Source: Bacteroidales bacterium
GTDB lineage: Bacteria > Bacteroidota > Bacteroidia > Bacteroidales > Marinilabiliaceae
Direction of reading: 5' to 3'
DNA: 37,939 nucleotides
Assembly: GCA_022361295.1 (NCBI GenBank)
Contig: JAKSBD010000349.1
Span: 1 to 37,939, forward strand
A program made the position numbers and the translations under genes. The notes under the pieces were generated by a model. The model was given only the letters and a program-made list of their open reading frames with translations. It searched no databases and was not told the origin of the DNA. Shown in pieces: positions 25,895 to 34,471 of the stretch (position 1 is its first letter; every line of letters starts with the position of its first letter).

Positions 25895-26272
25895 ATGCCC
25901 ATAATACATTGTTTATTATTGATTTCCATTGTTTAGATGGTGATTTCCGGCATTCAGATAATGTAGGTCACGACTTACTATTCCAAAAAGGAAACCTGCA
26001 GATGTCAGAAAGATATCATACAATTGAACAAGGTTCCTTCGAAGTTCCTTCGAAGTTCCTTCAATGTTCCTTCGAAGTTTGTTCGATGATAATTGAATAA
26101 ATATTGTCTTAAATATGACTAAAATTCAAATAATATATGATGAATTTTCGAGTAAGGCATTATGTAGCAAATTGCGGGTTCCTATGTAGCCTTTTTCTTT
26201 GTTGGATTAATAAAAGTTGGATGTGAGAATTTTATTCTAGCCGGAAACTGTGCTCTTGGAACTATTGACAAT
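25895..26272. other. Gene-free region with an 11-bp tandem repeat
   Basis: No gene is supported here: the one open frame (25909-26100) begins with TTG and its end is made by the repeat itself. The region is AT-rich and lies between two terminators that face each other (25863-25894 and 26273-26300). Apart from the tandem repeat at 26033-26087 I see nothing in it. Confidence 0.6.
26033..26087. repeat. Five tandem 11-bp repeats, unit GTTCCTTCGAA
   Basis: Units at 26033, 26044, 26055, 26066 and 26077. Units 1, 2 and 4 are identical (GTTCCTTCGAA); unit 3 ends in CAAT and unit 5 is GTTTGTTCGAT. Each unit but the third contains the palindrome TTCGAA or TTCGAT. The 11-bp period is not a multiple of three, arguing against a coding repeat, and is close to one helical turn. 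Confidence 0.9.
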
Positions 26273-26300
26273 AAAAAAGCCTGCACTTTTATGCAGGCTT
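26273..26300 (-). terminator. Terminator of purA
   Basis: On the minus strand AAGCCTGCA pairs with TGCAGGCTT across a 6-nt loop and runs into a T6 tract (plus-strand A run at 26273-26278), 27 nt after the purA stop. Confidence 0.93.
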
Positions 26301-26326
26301 TAGATATGTAGTAGTATGTAATTGTC

Positions 26327-27592
26327 TTATTTACGAACAATGGTTTGTTCACGGTCAGGACCTACTGAAACTATAGTAATTGGTACCTCTAATTGCTTCT
26401 CAAGGTAAGCAATGTAGTCTTTTAATTCCTGTGGGAACTCATCCTCAGATTTAACACCGGTTAAGTCTTCTTTCCAGCCTTTTATTTCCTCATAGATTGG
26501 CTCAACATCATCTGTTAATTCAAATGGGAATTCCTCAGTAACAGTTCCGTCAGGCAGCTTGTAAGCTGTTGCTGCTTTAATGGTTTCAAAACCGCTTAGT
26601 ACATCACCTTTGGTCATGATTAACTGGGTAACCCCGTTGATCATCACAGAGTATTTCAGAGCTACAAGGTCAATCCATCCACAACGACGTGGTCTGCCTG
26701 TTGTAGCACCAAACTCATGTCCGGCCTTGCGTAACTCTTCACCGGTTTCATCAAATAATTCAGTAGGGAATGGCCCACTACCAACGCGAGTACAATATGC
26801 TTTAAAAATACCAAATACTTCACCTATTTTGTTTGGTGCTACACCCATACCGGTGCATGCTCCGGCACAAATAGTATTTGATGAAGTTACAAAAGGATAT
26901 GAGCCAAAATCAATATCTAACAATGTTCCTTGTGCACCTTCAGCCAAAATGGTTTTACCTGCTTTAAGATACTTGTTGATTTCGTGCTCACTATCAATAA
27001 TAATGCAACTCTTAAGGGTTTCAATACCTTCTGTTAGTCCCTTTTCAAATTCTTCAATGTTATATTCGAAGTCGTACATTTCAAGCATTTTTACATGCTT
27101 TTCTTTCAATGCAGCGTATTTTTCTTCAAAGTTATGAAGGATGTCACCTACACGAAGTCCATTTCTTCCAGTTTTGTCCATGTATGTTGGACCAATTCCT
27201 TTTAGAGTAGAACCAATTTTAGTTTTACCTTTTGATGCTTCAGATGCAGCATCAAGAATACGGTGAGTAGGTAAAATCAGATGTGCCTTTTTAGAGATAT
27301 AAAGGTTTTTAGTGATGTCGAAACCTTTTTCTTTTAAAGAATCGATTTCTTTTTTGAACGTGATAGGGTCCAGTACTACACCATTTCCAACGATATTGGC
27401 TTTATCGTTATGGAAAATACCCGATGGGATATTGTGCAATACGTGTTTGAAATTGTCAAACTCTAAGGTGTGACCTGCATTTGGCCCTCCCTGAAAACGG
27501 GTGATGACATCGTATTGAGGAGTCAAAACATCAACAACTTTTCCTTTGCCTTCGTCCCCCCATTGGAGTCCTAGTAAAACATCAACCTTCAT
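26327..27592 (-). CDS. purA: Adenylosuccinate synthetase
   Basis: GTP-dependent ligase joining IMP and aspartate, first step from IMP to AMP, in the cytosol. Seen: the N-terminal P-loop-like GLQWGDEGKGKVVD, RFQGGPNAGHT, GIGPTYMDK, the IMP-binding GTTGRPRRCGW region, and TKGDVLSGF. 421 aa is normal. It lies downstream of a Fur-family gene on the same strand, with 209 nt between them holding a small terminator-like hairpin, so it probably has its own promoter, which I could not identify as a TAnnTTTG box. Confidence 0.97.
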   Translation of the reverse strand: MKVDVLLGLQWGDEGKGKVVDVLTPQYDVITRFQGGPNAGHTLEFDNFKHVLHNIPSGIFHNDKANIVGNGVVLDPITFKKEIDSLKEKGFDITKNLYISKKAHLILPTHRILDAASEASKGKTKIGSTLKGIGPTYMDKTGRNGLRVGDILHNFEEKYAALKEKHVKMLEMYDFEYNIEEFEKGLTEGIETLKSCIIIDSEHEINKYLKAGKTILAEGAQGTLLDIDFGSYPFVTSSNTICAGACTGMGVAPNKIGEVFGIFKAYCTRVGSGPFPTELFDETGEELRKAGHEFGATTGRPRRCGWIDLVALKYSVMINGVTQLIMTKGDVLSGFETIKAATAYKLPDGTVTEEFPFELTDDVEPIYEEIKGWKEDLTGVKSEDEFPQELKDYIAYLEKQLEVPITIVSVGPDREQTIVRK

Positions 27593-27702
27593 TCTCTTTT
27601 GTTTTAATTTATGCTCAATGAGCCTGTTGTTTGTAAATTAAACTAAGCACTTTGTCTTGTTCAATAATATGCTAAGCTCTATTCTATCAGTGGCTTAACA
27701 TG

Positions 27703-27721
27703 AAAAATCGGACTTCCGATT
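27703..27721 (-). terminator. Small terminator-like hairpin between the fur-like gene and purA
   Basis: On the minus strand AATCGG (27721-27716) pairs with CCGATT (27711-27706) around a 4-nt loop, ending in a T5 run. A second TCCGATT copy nearby (plus strand 27731-27738 region) could compete for pairing. Confidence 0.45.
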
Positions 27722-27801
27722 GGCTCAGAATTCCGATTTGTAAAAGTACACATTATACGCTTAAAAGCTATCGTAAAGCTCTGTTTTTTTATCGAATAAT
27801 G

Positions 27802-28263
27802 TTATTCTTTAGTTTCTTCCGTCAGGCAGTCTTTGCAGGTGCCATATACATATAATGAATGATGAGAGACTTTAAATTCATTGAAACTGGCAGCATTGTT
27901 TAATACCGTTTGGATACCAGGGTCGCAAAACTCGATTACTTTCCCGCAGTTAGTACATATCAGATGATCGTGTTGTTTGGATTCGAAAGCTTTTTCAAAC
28001 TGTGCTATGTTTTTGCCAAACTGATGCTTAATAACCAGTTTACAGTCCAGCAATAAATCAATGGTATTGTATAAGGTAGCACGGCTAACGCGATAGTTCT
28101 TATTCTTCATGAAGATGTAAAGCGACTCAATATCAAAATGCCCGTCGCGGCTGTAAATCTCATCTAATATTGCGTAACGCTCAGGGGTTTTTCTATGTCC
28201 GTTGCGTTGAAGGTACTCAGTGAATAACTGTTTTACCACATCTTTGGCTTCTACCTTATTCAT
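27802..28263 (-). CDS. Fur family metalloregulator
   Basis: 153-aa regulator with an N-terminal winged helix (recognition part [19 protein letters not shown]) and a C-terminal metal-binding dimerisation domain. Structural zinc cysteines are Cys103/Cys106 (CTNCGK) and Cys143/Cys146 (CKDC). Histidines H98 and H100 (KQHDHLIC) fit the regulatory metal site. Fur, PerR and Zur cannot be told apart with confidence; the [10 protein letters not shown] segment is common to all. ATG at 28263 is preferred over the TTG at 28275. A consensus -7 box lies 55 nt upstream. Confidence 0.92.
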   Translation of the reverse strand: MNKVEAKDVVKQLFTEYLQRNGHRKTPERYAILDEIYSRDGHFDIESLYIFMKNKNYRVSRATLYNTIDLLLDCKLVIKHQFGKNIAQFEKAFESKQHDHLICTNCGKVIEFCDPGIQTVLNNAASFNEFKVSHHSLYVYGTCKDCLTEETKE

Positions 28264-28317
28264 ATACAGTCTCAATTAAAATAGAGCCTAAAAATAATTA
28301 AAATAGCGAGATAATAC

Positions 28318-28325
28318 CAAATGTA
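28318..28325 (-). promoter_or_regulatory. Bacteroidota -7 box (TACATTTG) for the fur-like gene
   Basis: The minus strand reads TACATTTG, a full match to TAnnTTTG, 54 nt before the ATG. No clear -33 element is seen at 19-20 nt. Confidence 0.45.
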
Positions 28326-28504
28326 TTATTGAAAGATTACTTATAATCTGGCTTTATGAGCCAAGAAACAAGATATAAGACAAAAGAGTTCAGATGATTT
28401 TCATGATGTGAATATGAAATTCTTCAGGCACTTTGGTGGTAATTAGTTTTGTTTTAGCGTATTGCTGTCTTTTGTTTTATGTCTTTCATCTTTATGTCTC
28501 AATC

Positions 28505-30733
28505 TTATAAGTCAACCTTGATCCGCTCCTGACGGGTAACATTATGGACACCCTTGATTTTCATTATATTCAGGATTAGATTATTCAAATCTTCGGTATT
28601 ATGGATATATAAATAGATGTTACCCTCAAATATACCGTCATGACTTTCAATATTAATAGAGCGCATATTAACGTTCTGATCTTCAGATATGACCTTTGTT
28701 ATTTTGCTGACAATACCCATTTGATCTATGCCTGATAGGTTGATAAGTGCCAGATATGATAAAATTTTGTGTGATTCCCATTGGGCAGATAGAATACGAT
28801 TGCCCTGGCTCGACATTAGTTTTAATGCAATAGGGCATTTTCTACTGTGCAATATTATTTTATCATTATCATCCTGAAAAGCCAGAATATCATCTCCAGG
28901 GATAGGATTGCAACATTCAGAAATGGTGAATTGGTCCTGCTCATCATTGTCTGATAATACCAGCTGTTTCTTCTTTTGTGTTGTTTCGCTTTTAGCCGAA
29001 TCTTGTTTGCCCGCTGACATTCCAAAATTAAGCTTCCAATATCTAATCCACTTATTAGATGATTTAGTACTAAGTATTTTGTGCAGGTTGTCGAGCTTTA
29101 ATGTTCCTTTACCAATTTTAAAGTAAAGTTCATCGCGCTTTGATATTTTATGAAAATCAAGAATCTTTTTAAGGATACGAGAGTTGATGGTTAGCTTCTT
29201 TTTATGAAGTTCATTCTCAAGTATCTGCTCACCTTTTACGACAATGGTTTTTCGCTCTTCTTTAAACGCATTTTTAATCCGTGTTTTTGCCTTTGCTGTC
29301 GTAACAAAGTTCAGCCAGTCATATTTAGGCTGTTGTTTTTCTGAGGTAATAATTTCAACCTGATCGCCACTTTTAAGCTGATGACTTAGAGGAACAAGCT
29401 TAAAATTAACTTTAGCACCAATACATTTATAACCAATATCGGTGTGGATATCAAAAGCAAAGTCAAGAGCAGTTGAACCTTTAGGTAAAACACGTACTTC
29501 ACCTTTCGGGGTGAAAATCATAATCTCAGAAGCAAACAGGTTGAGTTTGAAATCATCTAAGAACTCCAGTGAATCAGCATCCGGATTATCAAGCAGCTCC
29601 TTTATCATCTCCAGCCACTTATCCAGTTCTGATTCTTTTTCTTTCTGACCTTTATACTTCCAATGTGCAGCAAAGCCACGCTCCGCAATTTCATCCATTC
29701 GCTTGGTGCGAATTTGTATCTCTACCCATTTGCCGTCAGGGCCCATCACCGTGCTATGCAACGCTTCATAACCATTGGCTTTGGGAGTAGATACCCAGTC
29801 GCGCAATCGATCAGGTTTGGGTTTGTATATATCGGTGATCATCGAATAGATCGCCCAACATTGTGTTTTTTCCGGTAGATGACTTTTGGGTGTAAATACA
29901 ACTCTGATAGCTAAAACATCATAAACTTCTTCAAAAGGTAAATCCTTCTTTTGCATCTTACTCCATATAGAGTAGACGGATTTATGACGACCAACAACAT
30001 CAAATTCATAACCTTCGGCCAAGAGACGTTTTTCAATGGGCTCTTTAAAGTGATTGATAAACTCGACATGCTGTTCCTCACTATCTTTTACTTTCTGACT
30101 TAGATTGTTGAAAACCTGAGGCAGCTCATATTTTAGACTAAGATCTTCCAGTTCAGACTTAATGGCGTATAAACCTAAGCGATGGGCAAGAGGTGCATAA
30201 AAATATAGCGTTTCTCCAGCAATTTTAAGTCGTTTGTGCTCAGGCATTGATTTTAAAGTACGCATGTTATGCAGGCGATCGGCCAGCTTAATTAGTATAA
30301 CACGTACATCCTCCACCATAGTTAATAATAACTTACGGAAGTTCTCAGCCTGAATGGATGTGCTTTGATCAAAAACGCCTTCTAACTTGGTGAGTCCAGC
30401 TACAATAGAAGCTATTTTTTCACCAAATATGTTTTGCAGGTCCTCAACCGTATAATCAGTATCTTCGACGACATCATGTAAAATGGCAGCTACAACACCC
30501 TTTGTGCCAAGTCCGATTTCTTCGGCAGCAATACGTGCGACTTCGATAGGATGCAGGATGTATGGTTCGCCTGATTTACGGCGCATACCTCTGTGTGCCT
30601 CATGAGCAAGCTCAAAAGCTTTCGTCACCAGTTTAGTATTCTCTGGTGTCTGGCAACGCGGACAAGCTTCCATAAGCTTGCTGAATTGCTCACGAATCAT
30701 TTTATCTTCTTCTTCCCAATCCAATTTAGTCAT
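28505..30733 (-). CDS. rel: Bifunctional (p)ppGpp synthetase/hydrolase (Rel/SpoT)
   Basis: 742-aa stringent-response enzyme making and degrading (p)ppGpp. Order: HD hydrolase domain with HDVVEDT (His86-Asp87, Glu90-Asp91) intact; RelA/SpoT synthetase domain with RHKSVYSIWSKMQKK and ANGYEALHSTVMGPDGKWVE plus IQIRTKRMDEIAERG; TGS domain (IFTPKGEVRVLPKGSTALDF); a zinc-finger-like/helical region; and a C-terminal ACT domain (LALINLSGIDQMGIVSKITK). Both catalytic sites look complete, so it should be bifunctional. It stands alone on the minus strand with 165 nt upstream and 240 nt downstream. A second Rel gene elsewhere in the genome is possible. Confidence 0.97.
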   Translation of the reverse strand: MTKLDWEEEDKMIREQFSKLMEACPRCQTPENTKLVTKAFELAHEAHRGMRRKSGEPYILHPIEVARIAAEEIGLGTKGVVAAILHDVVEDTDYTVEDLQNIFGEKIASIVAGLTKLEGVFDQSTSIQAENFRKLLLTMVEDVRVILIKLADRLHNMRTLKSMPEHKRLKIAGETLYFYAPLAHRLGLYAIKSELEDLSLKYELPQVFNNLSQKVKDSEEQHVEFINHFKEPIEKRLLAEGYEFDVVGRHKSVYSIWSKMQKKDLPFEEVYDVLAIRVVFTPKSHLPEKTQCWAIYSMITDIYKPKPDRLRDWVSTPKANGYEALHSTVMGPDGKWVEIQIRTKRMDEIAERGFAAHWKYKGQKEKESELDKWLEMIKELLDNPDADSLEFLDDFKLNLFASEIMIFTPKGEVRVLPKGSTALDFAFDIHTDIGYKCIGAKVNFKLVPLSHQLKSGDQVEIITSEKQQPKYDWLNFVTTAKAKTRIKNAFKEERKTIVVKGEQILENELHKKKLTINSRILKKILDFHKISKRDELYFKIGKGTLKLDNLHKILSTKSSNKWIRYWKLNFGMSAGKQDSAKSETTQKKKQLVLSDNDEQDQFTISECCNPIPGDDILAFQDDNDKIILHSRKCPIALKLMSSQGNRILSAQWESHKILSYLALINLSGIDQMGIVSKITKVISEDQNVNMRSINIESHDGIFEGNIYLYIHNTEDLNNLILNIMKIKGVHNVTRQERIKVDL

Positions 30734-30899
30734 GCACGTAGTCGTTAAAGCGAACTAAAATACTTATTTCCTTTCATTGTTACAAAGGTCATTGCCAATG
30801 CCACTGAAAATAACTCCAGATTACACGGGAATCAAATAAAATTAACTTTTGATGTTATACAGTGTTTTCTGTTGCTGTAACCCTTGAAATTATACTAAT

Positions 30900-32177
30900 C
30901 TATTTTCCTGCTATTACTGTAATAATATCTTCTTCCTTAAAGTATTTCTGTGCCAACAATTGAAGTTCCTGTGCGGTAATGCCTTTCAAAACTTCAAAAA
31001 ACTGGTTGAAATAAGATGTAGGTAAATTCAGATCAATCAATCCCTTATAATTGTCTGATGTTGCAAAAGGACCATCAAAATTGCGAATCATGTCGCCTAA
31101 TAAGAAATTACGGACCAGTTCCAGTTCTTCTTCCCCTATTAACTCTTCCCTTAACTGACGGATCTCGTTAAAAATTTCTTTAACAGCCAAATCTCTGTTC
31201 TCAGCCTTTACATCTGAACTGATAACCAGAAAACCTGCATACTTATAGGTCATGATGAAGGATGAAATACCATAGGTCAAACCTTTTTCTTCACGAATGT
31301 TTGTCATCAGGCGTGAACCAAAAAAACCTCCTAATATAGTGTTGAGAATCTGCATCCCAAAAAAATCAGGATGATCCTTAGTAAACAATGGAATACCAAT
31401 CTTTATGGATGACTGCAGTGCATCTGCTTTTTCAACGAAAATGCTTTTTTCTCTTCTTAAATCAACATTCGGCTTTGAATCGCTTAAAGGAGATTCATCT
31501 GACCATTGTTGACCAAAACGTTGGTTAAGTATCGCTTTAATATCATTGCCAGGCTGACCTGAGATAATGATATGTGTTCCTTTAGGTATATATGCTTTTT
31601 GATGAAAACGAACGACATCTTCACGCGTTAAACTCTCAAAGTCATCCATGGTTACATAGTTACCATATGGATGTTCTTTGCCATATAAGTTTTGGGTAAA
31701 AGCACGGGTAGCCAGTGTTTTTACTTTATCGCTTTCTATCAGGTATTCTTGCTTTCGTTTATTGATTAGTGTGTCTATTTCCTTCTGTTCGAATACAGGG
31801 TTCTTAATTATGTCCTCAAGAATTTCTAATGTCTGAGGAAGAAAATGTGTCAACGAAACAAGGGTTACGATTGAATGATGAAAGGACGCCTGCTGGCCAA
31901 TGAATGCACCGTAAAAGTCAATTTTCTCAGAAACTTCGGCCCCCGACATATTTGTTGTGCCTTCAGATAAAGCTTTGTTTGTGATAGATGCCAATAGCGG
32001 TTTGCCTGCTTGCACAGAACCTGCAGGAAACAAAAAGTCCAGTTTGGCAACATCTTGCGAGCCGGCCTGCATTAAATGTACTTTAATGCCATTGTTTAAT
32101 TTGAAAGTTTCGATTGGCAATAGCTCAAACGCGTCAATGTTTTTAAATTCAGGAGCTTCGTGTCTGTTGATTTTCAT
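30900..32177 (-). CDS. M16 peptidase family protein, non-catalytic partner subunit
   Basis: 425-aa protein with the two-domain M16 fold but no HxxEH zinc motif: the position reads LLASITNKALSEGTTNMSG. The C-terminal RLMTNIREEKGLTYGISSF segment, which supplies the Arg-Tyr pair contacting substrate in the alpha/non-catalytic subunits of M16B heterodimers, is conserved. It begins 3 nt after the catalytic M16 gene, so the two should form an obligate pair as in mitochondrial processing peptidase and bacterial M16B pairs. No signal peptide, so cytosolic. Confidence 0.92.
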   Translation of the reverse strand: MKINRHEAPEFKNIDAFELLPIETFKLNNGIKVHLMQAGSQDVAKLDFLFPAGSVQAGKPLLASITNKALSEGTTNMSGAEVSEKIDFYGAFIGQQASFHHSIVTLVSLTHFLPQTLEILEDIIKNPVFEQKEIDTLINKRKQEYLIESDKVKTLATRAFTQNLYGKEHPYGNYVTMDDFESLTREDVVRFHQKAYIPKGTHIIISGQPGNDIKAILNQRFGQQWSDESPLSDSKPNVDLRREKSIFVEKADALQSSIKIGIPLFTKDHPDFFGMQILNTILGGFFGSRLMTNIREEKGLTYGISSFIMTYKYAGFLVISSDVKAENRDLAVKEIFNEIRQLREELIGEEELELVRNFLLGDMIRNFDGPFATSDNYKGLIDLNLPTSYFNQFFEVLKGITAQELQLLAQKYFKEEDIITVIAGK

Positions 32178-32180
32178 TCT

Positions 32181-33419
32181 TTATTTGCTTGAGCGATAAT
32201 ATAAAGTGGAACTGTTGGTTGGTCTGAATGTCTTTTGCGCACAATCAAGTATACCTTGTGCAGTTACGGCCTGGTATTTATTAACTTCATCGTTAATATT
32301 CTCTGCTTGGCCAAGTAATTCAAAAGATGCCAGGTTCATGGCTTTGTTTAAGAAGCTTATTTCTGAGAAAACCAATGATGACTCTATCTTGTTTTTAACT
32401 TTTTGCAATTCATAATCACTAACCATCTCAGAACTTATTTTATCAAGCTCCACCTGAATTGCTTCTTCTGCTTTTTCAATAGTAGTGCCTGGCAGTAATC
32501 GGCCCGTAACAGTAAAAAGACCCGGATGATGGTCGCCAGAGATATAGGCGTTAACATCACTGAATAACTGTTGCTCTTTAACAAGTGATTGGTTCATACG
32601 CGCTGACGGGCCATTGGAAAGAACATCAGAGAGCAGGTCAACAGTATAAAAGTCATCATCAGTACGTTGCCCAATATGAAAAACTTTATGAATCATATCG
32701 GCAGGAACTTTACGTTCAACCTCAAGCTGGCGTTCTTCATTTTGCTCAGGTTCCGGTCTGATTTCTTTTGAGTCAAGCTCACGGAATGGGATGGCACCAA
32801 ACCATTTTTCTGCCAGTTGAAATACTTTTTCGGGCACTACATTACCCGAAACACAAAGCACAGCATTATTAGGGGCATAGTGACTGTAGAAAAAAGATTT
32901 GACATCGTCTAATGTAGCATTTTCGATATGGGCAATATCTTTTCCTATGGTAGGCCACTGATACGGATGTACTTTATAAGCCAGTGGGCTAATCAGTAAA
33001 GGGATATCGCCATATGGTTGGTTAAGGTAGCGCTGCTTGAATTCCTCAATTACAACCTTTCGTTGAACTTCCAGACTTTTTTCCGAGAAGTCAAGCTCCA
33101 GCATACGATCTGATTCCAGCCAAAAACCTGTTTCCAGGTTGGCAGCCGGCAAGGTGAGATAATAATTGGTTATATCACAGCTTGTCCACGCATTGTTATC
33201 GCCACCTACCATTTGCAAAGGTGCATCGTAAGATGGTATGTTTTTGCTGCCTCCAAACATTAAATGCTCAAACAAATGAGCAAATCCGGTTTTGTCAGCC
33301 TGCTCATTTTTAGAGCCAACATTATACAAAACGTTGACGGCAGCTAGTGGAGTGCTTTTATCAACATGAACCACAACACGCAGTCCATTGGATAAAGTTC
33401 TTTTTTCAATATTTATCAT
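32181..33419 (-). CDS. M16 family zinc metallopeptidase, catalytic subunit
   Basis: 412-aa peptidase with the inverted zinc motif HLFEH (His48, Glu51, His52) inside GFAHLFEHLMFGGSKN and a downstream zinc-ligand Glu in VVIEEFKQRYLNQPYG. No signal peptide is visible, so a cytosolic peptide-degrading role is likely. It is preceded by the FabK/nitronate-monooxygenase-like gene, with a one-base stop/start overlap (TAATG), and followed by its partner after 3 nt; the three are one transcript. Confidence 0.95.
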   Translation of the reverse strand: MINIEKRTLSNGLRVVVHVDKSTPLAAVNVLYNVGSKNEQADKTGFAHLFEHLMFGGSKNIPSYDAPLQMVGGDNNAWTSCDITNYYLTLPAANLETGFWLESDRMLELDFSEKSLEVQRKVVIEEFKQRYLNQPYGDIPLLISPLAYKVHPYQWPTIGKDIAHIENATLDDVKSFFYSHYAPNNAVLCVSGNVVPEKVFQLAEKWFGAIPFRELDSKEIRPEPEQNEERQLEVERKVPADMIHKVFHIGQRTDDDFYTVDLLSDVLSNGPSARMNQSLVKEQQLFSDVNAYISGDHHPGLFTVTGRLLPGTTIEKAEEAIQVELDKISSEMVSDYELQKVKNKIESSLVFSEISFLNKAMNLASFELLGQAENINDEVNKYQAVTAQGILDCAQKTFRPTNSSTLYYRSSK

Positions 33420-34375
33420 TAGAAATCAAATCGTTGATTGGATGTAGCTTCTTCTTTTATAATACGATACTCACTTAAAAGATCAGTAAAGACTTCAGAA
33501 ACGGGTTTAATGTCATTAATTAAAGATGCCACCTGGCCTATTTCCAGTTCCCCCTCAGTTAAATCACCTTCAAAAATACCTTTCTTGGCACGCCCTTTAC
33601 CTAAGAGCTTTTGTAATTCCAGGGTTGAAGCACCAGACTTTTCTGCTTCATGTACCTGTTCAAAGAAAGCGTTTTTCATTAAACGAACAGGAGCCAGTTT
33701 TTTTAGAGAAAGCAAGGTTCCGCCTTCTCCCGTTTCTACAACCAACTGTTTAAAAGCATCATGAGCTGATGACTCTTTTGTAATAGCAAAACGAGAGCCT
33801 ATTTGTACGCCATCTGCACCTAAAGCCATTGCAGCAAACATGCCTTTGCCGGTACCAATGCCTCCGGCAGCTATTAAAGGTAAGCTGGTTTGCTGACTAA
33901 TAGAAGGGATCAACGTAAGGGTTGTTGTTTCTTCACGACCATTGTGACCGCCGGCTTCAAATCCTTCAGCAACGATGGCATCTACACTTGCTTCTTCACA
34001 TTTTTTGGCAAATCGACCATTGGCAATAACATGAACAACTGTAACGCCTTTATCTTTTAAAAATCCAGTCCACTTGGCAGGATTACCAGCTGAGGTAAAG
34101 ACGATTTTCACCTCTTCATCAACGATGATTTGCATTAACTCATCAATGTTCGGGTACAAAAGAGGTATATTAACGCCCCAAGGTTTGTCGGTAGCATTTT
34201 TCATCTTTCTAATGTGCTCACGAAAAACATCGGGATACATTGAACCGGCACCCAAAAGGCCAAGGCCGCCATTGTTACTTACCGCGGAGGCCAGATGCCA
34301 GCCACTGCACCATACCATTCCACCCTGGATAATCGGATATTTAATATTGAAGAGTTCTGTAATTCTGTTTTGCAT
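33419..34375 (-). CDS. Nitronate monooxygenase/FabK-like FMN enzyme
   Basis: 318-aa TIM-barrel flavoprotein of the FabK/2-nitropropane dioxygenase family. Seen: PIIQGGMVWCSGWHLASAVS, GGLGLLGAGSM, DKPWGVNIPLL, FEAGGHNGREETTTL with the active-site histidine, LPLIAAGGIGTGKGM, and LGADGVQIGSRF. The overall pattern is nearer to enoyl-ACP reductase II (FabK) than to class I nitronate monooxygenase, but the two are hard to separate from sequence alone. It is the first gene of an operon with two M16 peptidase genes. Upstream is the palindrome TCCTGTGAACAGGA at 34393-34406 and, beyond it, the terminator of the rRNA methyltransferase gene. Confidence 0.88.
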   Translation of the reverse strand: MQNRITELFNIKYPIIQGGMVWCSGWHLASAVSNNGGLGLLGAGSMYPDVFREHIRKMKNATDKPWGVNIPLLYPNIDELMQIIVDEEVKIVFTSAGNPAKWTGFLKDKGVTVVHVIANGRFAKKCEEASVDAIVAEGFEAGGHNGREETTTLTLIPSISQQTSLPLIAAGGIGTGKGMFAAMALGADGVQIGSRFAITKESSAHDAFKQLVVETGEGGTLLSLKKLAPVRLMKNAFFEQVHEAEKSGASTLELQKLLGKGRAKKGIFEGDLTEGELEIGQVASLINDIKPVSEVFTDLLSEYRIIKEEATSNQRFDF

Positions 34376-34392
34376 GATAATTAATTTATTGC

Positions 34393-34406
34393 TCCTGTGA
34401 ACAGGA
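34393..34406. promoter_or_regulatory. 14-bp palindrome before the FabK-like/M16 operon
   Basis: TCCTGT-GA-ACAGGA is a 6-bp inverted repeat 18 bp upstream of the first start codon and just below the preceding gene's terminator. Little room is left for a promoter, so it may be an operator overlapping it or a leader hairpin. Confidence 0.35.
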
Positions 34407-34417
34407 TTTTATTTTAT

Positions 34418-34450
34418 AAAAATCGCCTATTTAAATTAACAAATAGGCGA
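34418..34450 (-). terminator. Terminator of the rlmL-like gene
   Basis: A perfect 10-bp stem on the minus strand (34450-34441 with 34432-34423, TCGCCTATTT/AAATAGGCGA) and an 8-nt loop end in TTTTTAT. It follows the methyltransferase stop by 21 nt. Confidence 0.92.
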
Positions 34451-34471
34451 AATGTACTATGACAATATTAA

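Noticed and set aside
25909..26100. 63-codon frame in the gene-free region after the MFS gene
   Set aside because: Starts with TTG, has no ribosome binding site, and its C-terminal half is produced by the 11-bp repeat, whose period is not a multiple of three.
26580..27137. 185-codon open frame antisense to purA
   Set aside because: It lies wholly within purA on the other strand, the composition is a mirror of purA codon use, and the translation resembles no protein.
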